Of a DNA stretch of 64,000 bases, positions 32,997-41,672 are shown in pieces. This stretch comes from Pusillimonas sp044464525 (GTDB taxonomy: Bacteria; Pseudomonadota; Gammaproteobacteria; Burkholderiales; Burkholderiaceae_B). Position 1 is the first letter of the stretch, and each line of letters opens with the position of its first letter. The translations under genes and the position numbers were made by a program. The notes beneath the pieces were generated by a model, which saw nothing but the letters and a program-made list of their open reading frames with translations, was not told the origin of the DNA and searched no databases. Where the stretch lies: the NCBI RefSeq assembly GCF_044464525.1, contig NZ_JBIQLE010000005.1, forward strand, positions 1 through 64,000, written 5' to 3'.

Positions 32997-33935
32997 CTAC
33001 ACCGATGCAACCGGCGGGGGTGGCTCCGATGCATCGTTTTCTTCTTCAACTGACGACGTCAGCCATTCGAGCAGTTCGCTTTGCGGCTCCAGCTTATGCA
33101 GTACGGGCGAATAGCGCTTGCGCAAGCGCATCTGCCACAGCGCAAAGGGTATCCGATAAGGCTCCATGTCGCTGTACTGGCTTAACGTTTCAAAAGCAGA
33201 CTCGCGTATGGCCAGGTCGGCATACATGCGCTTCTTCAAGCCCTGCAGCACGGCCTCTCCTGGTTGACCTGGGCAGGCGCGTCGAGGGCCCGCGTGCTGG
33301 CAGTAATACACCTTGGCTCGCGGCGCCGGGTATAAGGGAATCTGCGCCATAGCCGCCCGCAACAGGAACTCATCATCCTCCTGCGAGGTCAGCACCGGGT
33401 TCCACGGCCCAATGTGCTCCAGAGCCGAACGGGTAAAGAGATATCCGTGAATCGGCACGAACCACGTGCCCTGGATCATGGTTCGAAGGGCGTCCTCGGC
33501 GCCCACTGCCTCCGGATAAATGCAGGCGCCCAATGGGTTGCCGTTCTCCCAATATTGATAAGAGGCCATCGCGATGCCTTTGCGCGCATCTTTAAGCGCA
33601 TCGGCAAGATGAGCCAGCGTATCCGGACACATAAGATCGTCGTCATCCAGGAACTGGATCAGTTCCCCTTGGCCGGCCTCCACGCCCCGGTTGCGCGCAG
33701 TGGCCGGCCCCTGGTTCTCCTGCCATTGATAACGAACGGCGAATTCGGGCCTGGCCTGCTTTTTCCAATGTTGCACGGCTTCGCGGGTGGCGGGGCCGGA
33801 ACCATCGTCCACGATTACCACTTCCAAAGGCCGGTACGTTTGCTTAGCCACGCTGGTCAAGGTGCGCAGCAAAAGCTGTGGACGCTCGTGCGTGGCGATG
33901 ATGATGCTGATGAGTCGGTTGTTGTTAGTACTCAA
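32997..33935 (-). CDS. Glycosyltransferase family 2
   Basis: A 312-residue GT-A glycosyltransferase: ISIIIATHERPQLLLRTL at the N-terminus, VVIVDDGSG near 40, and the metal-binding LIQFLDDDDLM near 95. The C-terminal 90 residues are basic and unassigned. I choose the TTG start at 33935 because GGAGGG lies seven bases upstream and residues follow the family start immediately. A possible leader ORF lies about 120 bp upstream. It is 25 bp from the DTW gene and may be co-transcribed with it. The glycan acceptor is unknown. Confidence 0.87.
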   Translation of the reverse strand: MSTNNNRLISIIIATHERPQLLLRTLTSVAKQTYRPLEVVIVDDGSGPATREAVQHWKKQARPEFAVRYQWQENQGPATARNRGVEAGQGELIQFLDDDDLMCPDTLAHLADALKDARKGIAMASYQYWENGNPLGACIYPEAVGAEDALRTMIQGTWFVPIHGYLFTRSALEHIGPWNPVLTSQEDDEFLLRAAMAQIPLYPAPRAKVYYCQHAGPRRACPGQPGEAVLQGLKKRMYADLAIRESAFETLSQYSDMEPYRIPFALWQMRLRKRYSPVLHKLEPQSELLEWLTSSVEEENDASEPPPPVASV

Positions 33936-34028
33936 TTCTCCCTCCAAAAGACGAACGAAATCGGCCCGCGCGAAATATCGCACGAGCTGTCGTGACTACT
34001 GAGTTTTCCAGATCAGTGGGGTTTGATC

Positions 34029-34042
34029 GCGGCTTAAGCCGC
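34029..34042. promoter_or_regulatory. 14-bp perfect palindrome in the GT2 upstream region
   Basis: GCGGCTTAAGCCGC lies between the small leader-like ORF and the GT2 gene. In RNA it would form a 5-bp hairpin with a four-base loop. It may be an operator or part of a leader attenuator. Confidence 0.35.
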
Positions 34043-34055
34043 TTTGGAACGCGCG

Positions 34056-34118
34056 CTAGGCGCAATGCGGCGGAGCAGTACTTCCGTGGCTCCAGGATAT
34101 GGGATTTGGTACAGTCAT
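34056..34118 (-). CDS. Possible 20-residue leader peptide upstream of the GT2 gene
   Basis: The ORF MTVPNPISWSHGSTAPPHCA starts at ATG 34118 after an excellent ribosome site (CAGGAGG, six bases from ATG), stronger than those of many real genes here. It ends at 34056, is followed by a palindrome (34029-34042), and then the GT2 gene starts at 33935. The peptide is rich in Pro, Ser and His. It may be a translated leader; a chance ORF is the alternative. Confidence 0.35.
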   Translation of the reverse strand: MTVPNPISWSHGSTAPPHCA

Positions 34119-34306
34119 CGTAACCTCCTGTAACAGCGGGCGCACTAAAGAAGGCGCTGCCGGAGTATCCAGCGGCGCCGGAAAATAAATATTCAGGGCA
34201 CCCGTTAGCCATATGGGGGCGACAAGGCGAATTTCAAGGCGTTTGCACGTGATAAGCGCTTTCTGTACAGTGACGGCACGCCTCGAAGCCATCACGGAAG
34301 CACTCA

Positions 34307-36262
34307 ATGACACAGCCCCAGTGGATGATATTGGCCGTTCTCGTTGCAACTCTGGGCCTGTTTCTATATGGCCGCTGGCGCCACGACATTGTCTCGGCCG
34401 CCGCTCTGCTTGCCACGGTCCTTCTGGGCCTGGTGTCCGCCGAAGATGCTTTCCTGGGGTTCTCGCACCCGGCAGTGGTTACAGTGGCCTGCGTGCTGAT
34501 TCTTAGCGGCGCCTTGCTGCATACGGGAGTGGTGGATCATCTGGCGGAACGCTTGCTACCCACTGATACCGGGCCGACCATCGCCATTACCGCCCTGTGC
34601 TGCCTGGCGGCGGTGCTGTCCAGCTTCATGAACAATGTGGGCGCCCTGGCCTTGCTGATGCCCATCGCCATGCAGATGGCGCAGCGCCAGGGCATCGCGC
34701 CCGGCAAAGTTCTGATGCCTCTGTCGTTCGCCACCATGATGGGCGGCATGACCACCCTCATCGGCACGCCTTCCAACCTTATTGTCTCCGGCTTTCGAAC
34801 CTATGACGGCCTGAGCGGCTTTCGAATGTTCGATTTCGCGCCGGTGGGCGTGGCGGTGGCCGTGGGCGGCCTGCTCTTCATCGGGCTGATCGGCTGGCGC
34901 ATCGTGCCCGCGCGTGAACGTGCGGGGGCCGACTCTTTTGACACCGGCGCCTATCTTACCGAAGCGCGCGTGGCGCCCAACTCCAAAGCTATCGGCATGG
35001 TCTTGAACGAAGCCGAAAACGCCCTCGAAGAAGCTGACGCGCAAATTATCAGCCTGGTGCGCAACGAGGTGCGCGTATCGCCATATGCCGCCGGTCCTTT
35101 GCGGGAAGGCGATGTTGTGTTGATTGAAGCCGACCCGGAGACATTGGCCAAGGCCCTGGATAGCCTCGGGCTCGTATTTGGTGAAGATAAGTCGAAAGAA
35201 AGCGATGAGGAGGCGGACGAGCAAGAACAAGATGATGGCCAAGATGAAGAACAGGTAGAACACGACCGCGAACAAGTGGAGAACGACAACCCACCCGGAA
35301 ACCGGGCTGCCCCCGAAGAGGCGATCGACAAAAACGACACGGACGCCGACGGGCAAACCGACGAAGAGAAACAGAACAAGAAAATCGAACGTTCCGCCAA
35401 GCTGGCCGACACCGAACTTGTAGAACTGGTGATCTTGCCGGGGTCGGCGTTGCTGGGCCGCAGCGCCACCGATCTTGACCTGCGCAAGCGCTACGGCATC
35501 AGCTTGCTGGCCATATCCCGGCAGGGATCGCGCATACATAGCCGCGTGCGCCACACGACGCTGCGTGACGGTGATGTGCTGCTGATGCAAGGACCAAGCG
35601 ACCTGATTTCAGACTTCGCCTCGGACACTGGCTGCGCCCCGCTGGCAGCCCGCCCTTTGCGCACGCCAAATCGCCAAAACATGCTTACCGCCGCCGCCAT
35701 CATGGCATTGGCAGTGGGCCTTACTTCCGTGGGCGTGCTGCCGGCGGCGATCAGCTTTCTACTGGGTGTGCTGCTATTAATGGTGTTGCGCGTATTGCCT
35801 TTGCGCAAGATGTACGAGTCTGTCGATTGGTCGGTAATCGTGTTGCTGGGCGCGCTGTTGCCGGTGGCCCAGGCCATGGAAAATACGGGTGCGGCTCAAT
35901 TAATTGCCGTGTTCTTGCTGGAGAACGTGGCCCAAGGCAACGCCATTGTTGCGCTTGTGGTGGTGCTGGCGGTTACCATGACGATGTCCGACGTGATCAA
36001 CAATGCGGCCACGGCCGCCATCATGTGTCCCATCGCCATAGGCACGGCCAATCAGTTGAACGCGAACCCCGACGCCTTTTTAATGGCCGTGGCCATCGGC
36101 GCGTCGGCCGCCTTCCTGACACCCATCGGACACCAAAACAATACGCTTATCCTTGGCCCCGGCGGATTCCGGTTCGGCGACTACTGGCGCCTGGGGCTGC
36201 CCCTGGAAGTGGCCCTGGGCATAGTCTCTGTCCCGATGCTGTTGTTGATCTGGCCGCTTTAA
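34307..36262 (+). CDS. SLC13/DASS-type transporter with two RCK_C (TrkA-C) domains and acidic linker
   Basis: A 651-residue membrane transporter. N-terminal helices carry SSFMNNVGALALLMPI, and the C-terminal half carries the matching INNAATAAIMCPIAI; these repeats are the anion/sodium sites of divalent-anion sodium symporters. Between them lie two TrkA-C regulatory domains (about 205-290 and 365-425). They are separated by a stretch (about 293-360) dominated by Asp, Glu and Gln, which is unusual. The substrate could be sulfate, a dicarboxylate or another anion. No linked enzyme gene indicates which. Confidence 0.88.
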   Translation: MTQPQWMILAVLVATLGLFLYGRWRHDIVSAAALLATVLLGLVSAEDAFLGFSHPAVVTVACVLILSGALLHTGVVDHLAERLLPTDTGPTIAITALCCLAAVLSSFMNNVGALALLMPIAMQMAQRQGIAPGKVLMPLSFATMMGGMTTLIGTPSNLIVSGFRTYDGLSGFRMFDFAPVGVAVAVGGLLFIGLIGWRIVPARERAGADSFDTGAYLTEARVAPNSKAIGMVLNEAENALEEADAQIISLVRNEVRVSPYAAGPLREGDVVLIEADPETLAKALDSLGLVFGEDKSKESDEEADEQEQDDGQDEEQVEHDREQVENDNPPGNRAAPEEAIDKNDTDADGQTDEEKQNKKIERSAKLADTELVELVILPGSALLGRSATDLDLRKRYGISLLAISRQGSRIHSRVRHTTLRDGDVLLMQGPSDLISDFASDTGCAPLAARPLRTPNRQNMLTAAAIMALAVGLTSVGVLPAAISFLLGVLLLMVLRVLPLRKMYESVDWSVIVLLGALLPVAQAMENTGAAQLIAVFLLENVAQGNAIVALVVVLAVTMTMSDVINNAATAAIMCPIAIGTANQLNANPDAFLMAVAIGASAAFLTPIGHQNNTLILGPGGFRFGDYWRLGLPLEVALGIVSVPMLLLIWPL

Positions 36263-36292
36263 GCATGCGGAACACCGAAGCGCGGCGCTTTT

Positions 36293-37351
36293 TTAGCGAC
36301 TACCGCGCTGCCAGGCCACGCCATACTGCAGCATGCCGGTTTGGGGATGGCAATTGACGTACTCAAAACAATTACCCATCAACAACACAAAAAGCTCATG
36401 CCAGGTAATGACCTCGCGCTTTTCTTTGTGCAGGCGATTCATGGCGATGGCGTGCCGGTAGATATCAAGATGAGTTTCATGGCTGGCAGCCCATTTTTCG
36501 AGCTTGTGCATGGAAGAAAATGCACCCAGCACCGAGGTTTCGGCCCGGGGGCTGCCGTCTTCGTTCAAGTTGGTCATGATGCGCAATGACATGCAGCCGG
36601 TTTCAGCCTTGTTTTCAGCCAGATAGCGCATGCCTCGAAGAAGCTTGGGCTGAAGAGCCTCCATGTAGTCTTGCAACTGCTCTTGGCCGGCGCCTTCCCA
36701 ATACTGGCCGGAGCGCAGAATGGTGACGTTATGAGGCACCTGCACCATCAGGTGCCGGCCCAGAGTTGAGCGATTGGAGTGTGGCACAGGCTCAAGGGGT
36801 GCATCCAGAACGTCAATCGCGGAAACCGGCAGGCGGTCGCGAGCTGCGCCGAAGAAGCCATTATTGGTAATGGGCACCACCACTGTATCGGGGGTTCGAC
36901 CGAAACCGATACGATAGTCTGGCCCGGAATAGATGGTCTCGTGGCGGTCGTATGGGACCACAATGGCTTCCCACCAATAACCTGCGCCGGCATCCAGATG
37001 GCTCTCTTGGTTGTACCACTGGCGGAATCCAGATTGCTCAGCCCAGCGGGCATAGCGGGTTGGATCGGTCCAGTAAGCCGCAACGATGCCGTTGGTATAG
37101 CCGGCCTCATCTTCGCAGCGCATTATTTCGTAGGATTCCGGCGCATCTTCCCCTGTGAACATGCCGCGCAGCATTTCGTAGAATGCGTTTTCCACCGACC
37201 AATCCAGCGGCTTGGCCTGAATGCCGAAATACACGCTGGCCAGAGCAGGCACCGGGCGATTCCAGCGCAGCGAGAACCGAGGCGCGGCCGGCTGGTGTCC
37301 TTCCGGGCGCCGGGCCGGAACGGTTCTATCGTATTCAATGTGAAAAGGCAT
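36293..37351 (-). CDS. oxd: Aldoxime dehydratase (heme enzyme)
   Basis: A 352-residue member of the heme-containing aldoxime dehydratase family, converting aldoximes to nitriles. Candidate proximal heme ligand is H294 in THLDIY and the distal catalytic His is H318 in ITWHEL, by comparison with the THxxIF and LYHEV patterns I recall from Rhodococcus OxdRE. The N-terminal VYFGIQ and the ETIYSGPDYRIGF segment also fit. It ends the nitrile operon, 17 bp after the nitrilase gene; its product would be the nitrilase substrate. Substrate range, aryl or alkyl, cannot be read from sequence. Confidence 0.9.
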   Translation of the reverse strand: MPFHIEYDRTVPARRPEGHQPAAPRFSLRWNRPVPALASVYFGIQAKPLDWSVENAFYEMLRGMFTGEDAPESYEIMRCEDEAGYTNGIVAAYWTDPTRYARWAEQSGFRQWYNQESHLDAGAGYWWEAIVVPYDRHETIYSGPDYRIGFGRTPDTVVVPITNNGFFGAARDRLPVSAIDVLDAPLEPVPHSNRSTLGRHLMVQVPHNVTILRSGQYWEGAGQEQLQDYMEALQPKLLRGMRYLAENKAETGCMSLRIMTNLNEDGSPRAETSVLGAFSSMHKLEKWAASHETHLDIYRHAIAMNRLHKEKREVITWHELFVLLMGNCFEYVNCHPQTGMLQYGVAWQRGSR

Positions 37352-37368
37352 TTACATGTCTCCTGTTG

Positions 37369-38304
37369 CTAGCCTTCGGATGCAGAACGTACTACCTTCA
37401 TGGCCCTGTCCTGGATGGTAAGCTGGAACACATCGGGGCGGCCATAATGGCCCACCACATCAAAGTCAATCTTGCTGCGGACCAGATCCTTGGTATCCAG
37501 CTCGGCTGTTAATATGCACTCGCCCGAAAAATCGGGTCCGGCAAGAACCATTCCGTAAGGATCGACGATGACGCTGCCGCCGCGCATCAGCACTTCACCG
37601 GCATCGTCAGTGATATGGTTCTGGAACACGTCGGGAAACTGATCTCGGGTGAGATATTGGCAAGCCGATAAAACAAAGCAACGGCCTTCGAGAGCCACGT
37701 GCTGCATCGTTGGAACCCAGGTATCGCGGTCGTCCGCGGTGGGGGCGCAATAAATCGCGAGATTCTGGTTATACATGGCGGTGCGCAGCAGCGGCATGTA
37801 GTTTTCCCAGCAGATTACTGCACCCATATTGCCCCAGGGTGTGGGCACTGCCGCCAAGGTGGAGCCATCGCCGAACCCCCAGCATAAACGCTCGGCGGCG
37901 GTGGGCATGAGCTTGCGACGCTTACCCAATAGCTCGCCCTCGGGTCCGAAAAATAACGCCGTGCAGTACAGGGTGCCGCCATCGCGCTCGATTACGCCTA
38001 TGGTGACGAATATGCCGGCATCATGCGCCGCCTGCCCGATGGCAAGGGTCTCTGCACCTGGCACGGCGATGGCATGTTCGAAATACGCCCGGAACTCTTC
38101 ACGGCCTTCAAAGGTGCGCCGGCCTATGGATATGCCGAAATTCGCCCCCTTTGGATAGCCGCCGATAAATGCCTCGGGAAACACCGCCAACTGGGCGCCC
38201 CGCCTGCCGCACTCTGCTATTAGATCTGCCGCCTTTTCAACCGTCGCTGCGGTATCAGCCGCCACTGTCGACGCTTGAACCACTGCTGCTACAAACTTTG
38301 ACAC
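37369..38304 (-). CDS. Nitrilase
   Basis: A 311-residue carbon-nitrogen hydrolase. The catalytic triad is E44 (FPEAFIGGYP), K131 (KRRKLMPT) and C165 (AVICWENYMPLL); the CWEN motif is that of true nitrilases rather than amidases. It hydrolyses a nitrile to carboxylic acid and ammonia. The start is GTG 38304 with GGAGT upstream. It lies between livF (13 bp away) and the aldoxime dehydratase, so import and both conversions appear to be co-transcribed. Confidence 0.93.
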   Translation of the reverse strand: MSKFVAAVVQASTVAADTAATVEKAADLIAECGRRGAQLAVFPEAFIGGYPKGANFGISIGRRTFEGREEFRAYFEHAIAVPGAETLAIGQAAHDAGIFVTIGVIERDGGTLYCTALFFGPEGELLGKRRKLMPTAAERLCWGFGDGSTLAAVPTPWGNMGAVICWENYMPLLRTAMYNQNLAIYCAPTADDRDTWVPTMQHVALEGRCFVLSACQYLTRDQFPDVFQNHITDDAGEVLMRGGSVIVDPYGMVLAGPDFSGECILTAELDTKDLVRSKIDFDVVGHYGRPDVFQLTIQDRAMKVVRSASEG

Positions 38305-38317
38305 GTTGTTCTACTCC

Positions 38318-39019
38318 TTAGATGCCCAGATATGTCCGTCGGATTTCATCGTTCTCCTCGAGTTGCCGCGCCGTGCCTTCCAAGGCAATGTGCCCGCTTT
38401 CCAGCACGTAGGCGCGCGAAACAACCTTCAGCGCGCTGGCCACGTTTTGTTCAATTAGCAGCACGGCTATGCCCTCTTGGTTGACCTTGAGGATGGCCTG
38501 GTGCACCTCGTCGACCATCATCGGCGCCAGACCATGGCTGGGCTCATCAAGCAGCAGCAACTTGGGATCAGCCATTAATGCCCGGCCCAACGCCACCATT
38601 TGCTGTTCACCGCCAGACAACGTGCCCGCGGCTTGGTCACGCCGCTCTGCGAGGCGAGGAAATAAATCGAAGCAGCGCTTCAATCCGGACTCCAGCGACG
38701 CCCTGCGCCGATGGTATGCACCCATCAAAAGGTTTTCGTATACGCTCATTTCGGGAAAGACGTGCCGGCCTTCGGGTACGCATGCCATGCCCAGACCAAC
38801 CCTTCGATGCGCCGGCAGACGGATGAGATCGCGTCCACTGAACTGGATGCTGCCCTGTACTTTGGGCAGCAAGCCGCATATGGCCTTGATGATGCTGGAT
38901 TTGCCCGCCGTGTTGGCGCCCAGTATGGCTACCGTTTCTCCTTCGGCAACGTTGAGGCTGACCTCGTGCAGCACGGGCCGCGCGCCATAGCCTCCGGTAA
39001 GCTTAGTGATGTTGAGCAT
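38318..39019 (-). CDS. livF: Branched-chain-amino-acid-type ABC transporter ATPase (LivF)
   Basis: A 233-residue ATPase. Walker A reads LGANTAGKSS, where the usual G-NGAGKT is altered to N-TAGKS, still keeping the lysine and serine. The signature is LSGGEQQM and Walker B is LLLLDEPS. The C-terminus LEENDEIRRTYLGI is typical of LivF. The start is ATG 39019 with GGGAGG upstream, overlapping the livG end by 17 bp. It works with LivG, LivH and LivM; given the nitrile enzymes downstream, the cargo may be an amide-, acid- or aldoxime-like molecule rather than an amino acid. Confidence 0.9.
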   Translation of the reverse strand: MLNITKLTGGYGARPVLHEVSLNVAEGETVAILGANTAGKSSIIKAICGLLPKVQGSIQFSGRDLIRLPAHRRVGLGMACVPEGRHVFPEMSVYENLLMGAYHRRRASLESGLKRCFDLFPRLAERRDQAAGTLSGGEQQMVALGRALMADPKLLLLDEPSHGLAPMMVDEVHQAILKVNQEGIAVLLIEQNVASALKVVSRAYVLESGHIALEGTARQLEENDEIRRTYLGI

Positions 39020-39731
39020 GATCGCCTCCCAGGTAGGCCTTGATGACGTCTTCGTTGCGCGACACTTCGGAAGGAGACCCATCGGCGATGAGCTTGCCGA
39101 AATTCAGCACCAGCAGCCTTTCGGAAAGCCGCATGATGGCGCGCATGTGATGCTCCACCACGATCAGGGTCAAACCGTCACGGTCGCGCAGCTCGCGCAA
39201 GGTCTGAATGACTGTGTCCATCTCGATGGGAGTCAACGCAGCCATGACCTCATCAAGCAGAAGCACACGCGGCTGAGTGGCCAGTGACCGCGCCACTTCG
39301 CCAAGCGCCCGCTGCGGAAACGTCAGGTCGTCCACGTCTACGTCCGCGAAGCGCTTAAGCCCCACCCGATCGAGGCAATCCATGGCCAGCGCGCGTGCTT
39401 CGCGCAAGGGGTGGCGCAGCAACCCCGCGGTGGTGACGTTATCGAGCAGGCTCATTTCGGGAAACAAAGCCGTGTTCTGGAACGTTTTGGTCATGCCTTG
39501 CCTGGCGATGACGTGTGGCCGCTTGCCATCGACACGCTCTCCATCGAAATGGATGGCGCCCTGGGTGGGCTTCTGCAAGCCAACCAACATGCTGAACAAT
39601 GTCGTCTTGCCCGCGCCATTGGGGCCGATCAAGCCAATGATTTCTTGCGGTTCAACAGTAAAGGAAACATCATTGACTGCGACGAGGCCGCCAAAACGAA
39701 CAGTAAGGTTTTGCGTCTGCAATACGGTCAT
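39003..39731 (-). CDS. livG: Branched-chain-amino-acid-type ABC transporter ATPase (LivG)
   Basis: A 242-residue ATPase with Walker A GPNGAGKTT, the LivG-type long insertion before the signature (DVDVDDLTFPQRALGEVARSL) and Walker B VLLLDEVMAALTP. It lacks the canonical LSGG, reading LTFPQRALGEVAR, which is commonly degenerate in LivG proteins. Its ATG overlaps the livM stop (ATGA), showing translational coupling. Confidence 0.92.
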   Translation of the reverse strand: MTVLQTQNLTVRFGGLVAVNDVSFTVEPQEIIGLIGPNGAGKTTLFSMLVGLQKPTQGAIHFDGERVDGKRPHVIARQGMTKTFQNTALFPEMSLLDNVTTAGLLRHPLREARALAMDCLDRVGLKRFADVDVDDLTFPQRALGEVARSLATQPRVLLLDEVMAALTPIEMDTVIQTLRELRDRDGLTLIVVEHHMRAIMRLSERLLVLNFGKLIADGSPSEVSRNEDVIKAYLGGDHAQHH

Positions 39732-40762
39732 GTCTTGGCTCCTGCACGTGCTTTCGATGCGAAGCCCGAACCTTGTCCTGTCGCCTCGCCGGCAGCCTCC
39801 GGCTCCACGCCGCTGCCGCGGCGGCTTCTGAATATGGATACCAGCCCGCGCGGACGCAATATGACGACCGCCACCAGTATCAGGCCAAAGATGAAGGGCG
39901 CGATTCCTGCCGCATCATTTGAAAAATAGGTGGTCAGGACTTCTTCGAGCGGAACGATAAGGAGGGCCCCGATGATCGGACCCGCCAGCGTACCCACGCC
40001 CCCGACAATAGCGATAAGCGCGGCTCGAATTGAAATATGAGACAAGCTGAAGACGCTTTCAGGGTCGAAGAAGAAGGTGAACTGGGCAAACAAAGTGCCC
40101 GTCGCGGCGGTAAGTGCGGCGGAAATCAAGCTGCCCATAAGCTTGACCCTGAGCGTGTTGACGCCAGACACCTCGGCCGCCTCTTCGTTCTCTCGTACCG
40201 CACGCAGCAGGTAACCCATTTTGCCGTAGGCGAGCAGTGCAAATACGATGCTGACAACAAGGAACAACCCCACGAACAAGTACACGTAGTTGCCCGCGCC
40301 CTTGAACTGCATCATTGCCCAGGAATCGCCGACGAAAGGAACCGAAATGCCCTGCGGCCCGCCCGTGACGCCCGGAAGTGCCGTTGCCAGGATTCGGCAG
40401 GCCTCGCCAAACGCGAGTGTAGCCAGGGCAAAATAAGGGCCCTTGAGGCGCATGGTGGGTAAGGACAGGATGAAAGCTGCGACCATGGCCAGCAACATCC
40501 CCAGGAACATGCCCAGCCAGGGTGTAATGCCCCACTGCACTTGCAGCACCGTCGAACTGTAGGCGCCAATGCCGAAGAAGGCGGCATGCCCGAGTGAAAT
40601 CTGGTTCGCCAGACCGCCCACAATGTTCCAGCACTGACCTAAAGTGGCCGCCAGCAGAATCAGGCAAACAACACGCAGGGCATAGCCGCGCGGGTCAAGA
40701 GTAAGCGCCAGGATAATCGCCGCTATGGCGATGAGGCCGACCAAAAACAAAGAACGTTTCAT
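39728..40762 (-). CDS. livM: Branched-chain-amino-acid-type ABC permease (LivM)
   Basis: A 344-residue permease with about nine hydrophobic segments and the family motif ISLGHAAFFGIGAY near residue 55. ISIRAALIAIVGGVGTLAGP lies near 245. The basic tail after residue 300 (LRPRGLVSIFRSRRG) is longer than usual. The start is ATG 40762 within the ATGA overlap with livH and with GGGGAGGG upstream. Confidence 0.92.
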   Translation of the reverse strand: MKRSLFLVGLIAIAAIILALTLDPRGYALRVVCLILLAATLGQCWNIVGGLANQISLGHAAFFGIGAYSSTVLQVQWGITPWLGMFLGMLLAMVAAFILSLPTMRLKGPYFALATLAFGEACRILATALPGVTGGPQGISVPFVGDSWAMMQFKGAGNYVYLFVGLFLVVSIVFALLAYGKMGYLLRAVRENEEAAEVSGVNTLRVKLMGSLISAALTAATGTLFAQFTFFFDPESVFSLSHISIRAALIAIVGGVGTLAGPIIGALLIVPLEEVLTTYFSNDAAGIAPFIFGLILVAVVILRPRGLVSIFRSRRGSGVEPEAAGEATGQGSGFASKARAGAKT

Positions 40763-41625
40763 CGGGCGGCCCTCCCCAGCAGTCCTTGCGGCCAAAAGGC
40801 CAAGGCAATGATGAATATGACGAACAAGACGAGGTTCTGCAGCTGAATTGGCATGAATAGGGTGGAAACGGATTGAATGACGCCAACCAGCACACCGCCG
40901 ACCAGCGCCCCCATCACGCTGCCGAGCCCGCCCAACACCACCACGGTGAACATCAACACCACGAACTGCGCGCCTGCCGTCGGACTAACCGAAGCGTACG
41001 AGAGAATGATGCCCCCGCCAAAGGCGGTAAGCCCCGTGCCCAAGCCGAAGGCGATGGTGTAGATAAGGCGCGTATCCACGCCGAAAAGTTGAGCCGCATC
41101 CTTTGCTTGCGAGGTTGCACGAATAGCCCGCCCCAGCCAGGTATGGTTCAGCAGCAGGAACAAAAGAACCGATATCAAGACAGCCGCAACGAAGGCGACC
41201 AAATAGGGGACGGAAAGAAAGATCGGCCCGAGTTCGAGCGCGATAGTCTGGTATGGCGTGCGCACCGAACGGAAGTCGGAACCGAACACCAGCAGAGCAC
41301 CGTTTTCAAGTACGGTCAGCAAGCCGACCGTCAGGAAGATCTGGGCCACCGCGGGAGCATTGAGGATGTGCTGTACAAATAAACGTTGGCAGATTGCCCC
41401 CAGGGCAAAACCGATCAGAAGCGCGACGAAGGCGCCCAGAATCGGATCCAAGCCCAGATACGCCCAGGCGAACCAACCGGCATACATGCCGATCATAAGA
41501 AACTCTGCTTGCGCGAAGTTGACGATCTTGAGGACGCCAAAGACCAGGGAAAGCCCCACGGCAATTACGCCGTAGACCCCCCCGATCAGGATTCCGTCGA
41601 CAAGCGTTTGTAATAATGCGGACAT
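40759..41625 (-). CDS. livH: Branched-chain-amino-acid-type ABC permease (LivH)
   Basis: A 288-residue permease with about eight hydrophobic segments and the hallmark LSLVFGVLKIVNFAQAEFLM near residues 25-45. FTVVVLGGLGSVMGALVGG lies near 220. It forms the channel with LivM. The start is ATG 41625, 47 bp after the binding-protein gene. Confidence 0.92.
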   Translation of the reverse strand: MSALLQTLVDGILIGGVYGVIAVGLSLVFGVLKIVNFAQAEFLMIGMYAGWFAWAYLGLDPILGAFVALLIGFALGAICQRLFVQHILNAPAVAQIFLTVGLLTVLENGALLVFGSDFRSVRTPYQTIALELGPIFLSVPYLVAFVAAVLISVLLFLLLNHTWLGRAIRATSQAKDAAQLFGVDTRLIYTIAFGLGTGLTAFGGGIILSYASVSPTAGAQFVVLMFTVVVLGGLGSVMGALVGGVLVGVIQSVSTLFMPIQLQNLVLFVIFIIALAFWPQGLLGRAAR

Positions 41626-41672
41626 GATGAAAACGCCTTTCTAGCCTATTGTGTAAGTAGCCGCCCGAGCGA

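Noticed and set aside
34556..35590. 344-residue minus-strand ORF
   Set aside because: Antisense to the SLC13-type transporter; composition and absence of a ribosome site mark it as a shadow.
36263..36300. Intrinsic terminator between the SLC13 and aldoxime genes
   Set aside because: The inverted repeat around AAGCGCGGCGCTTTTTT leaves too small a loop for a long stem; possible but weak.
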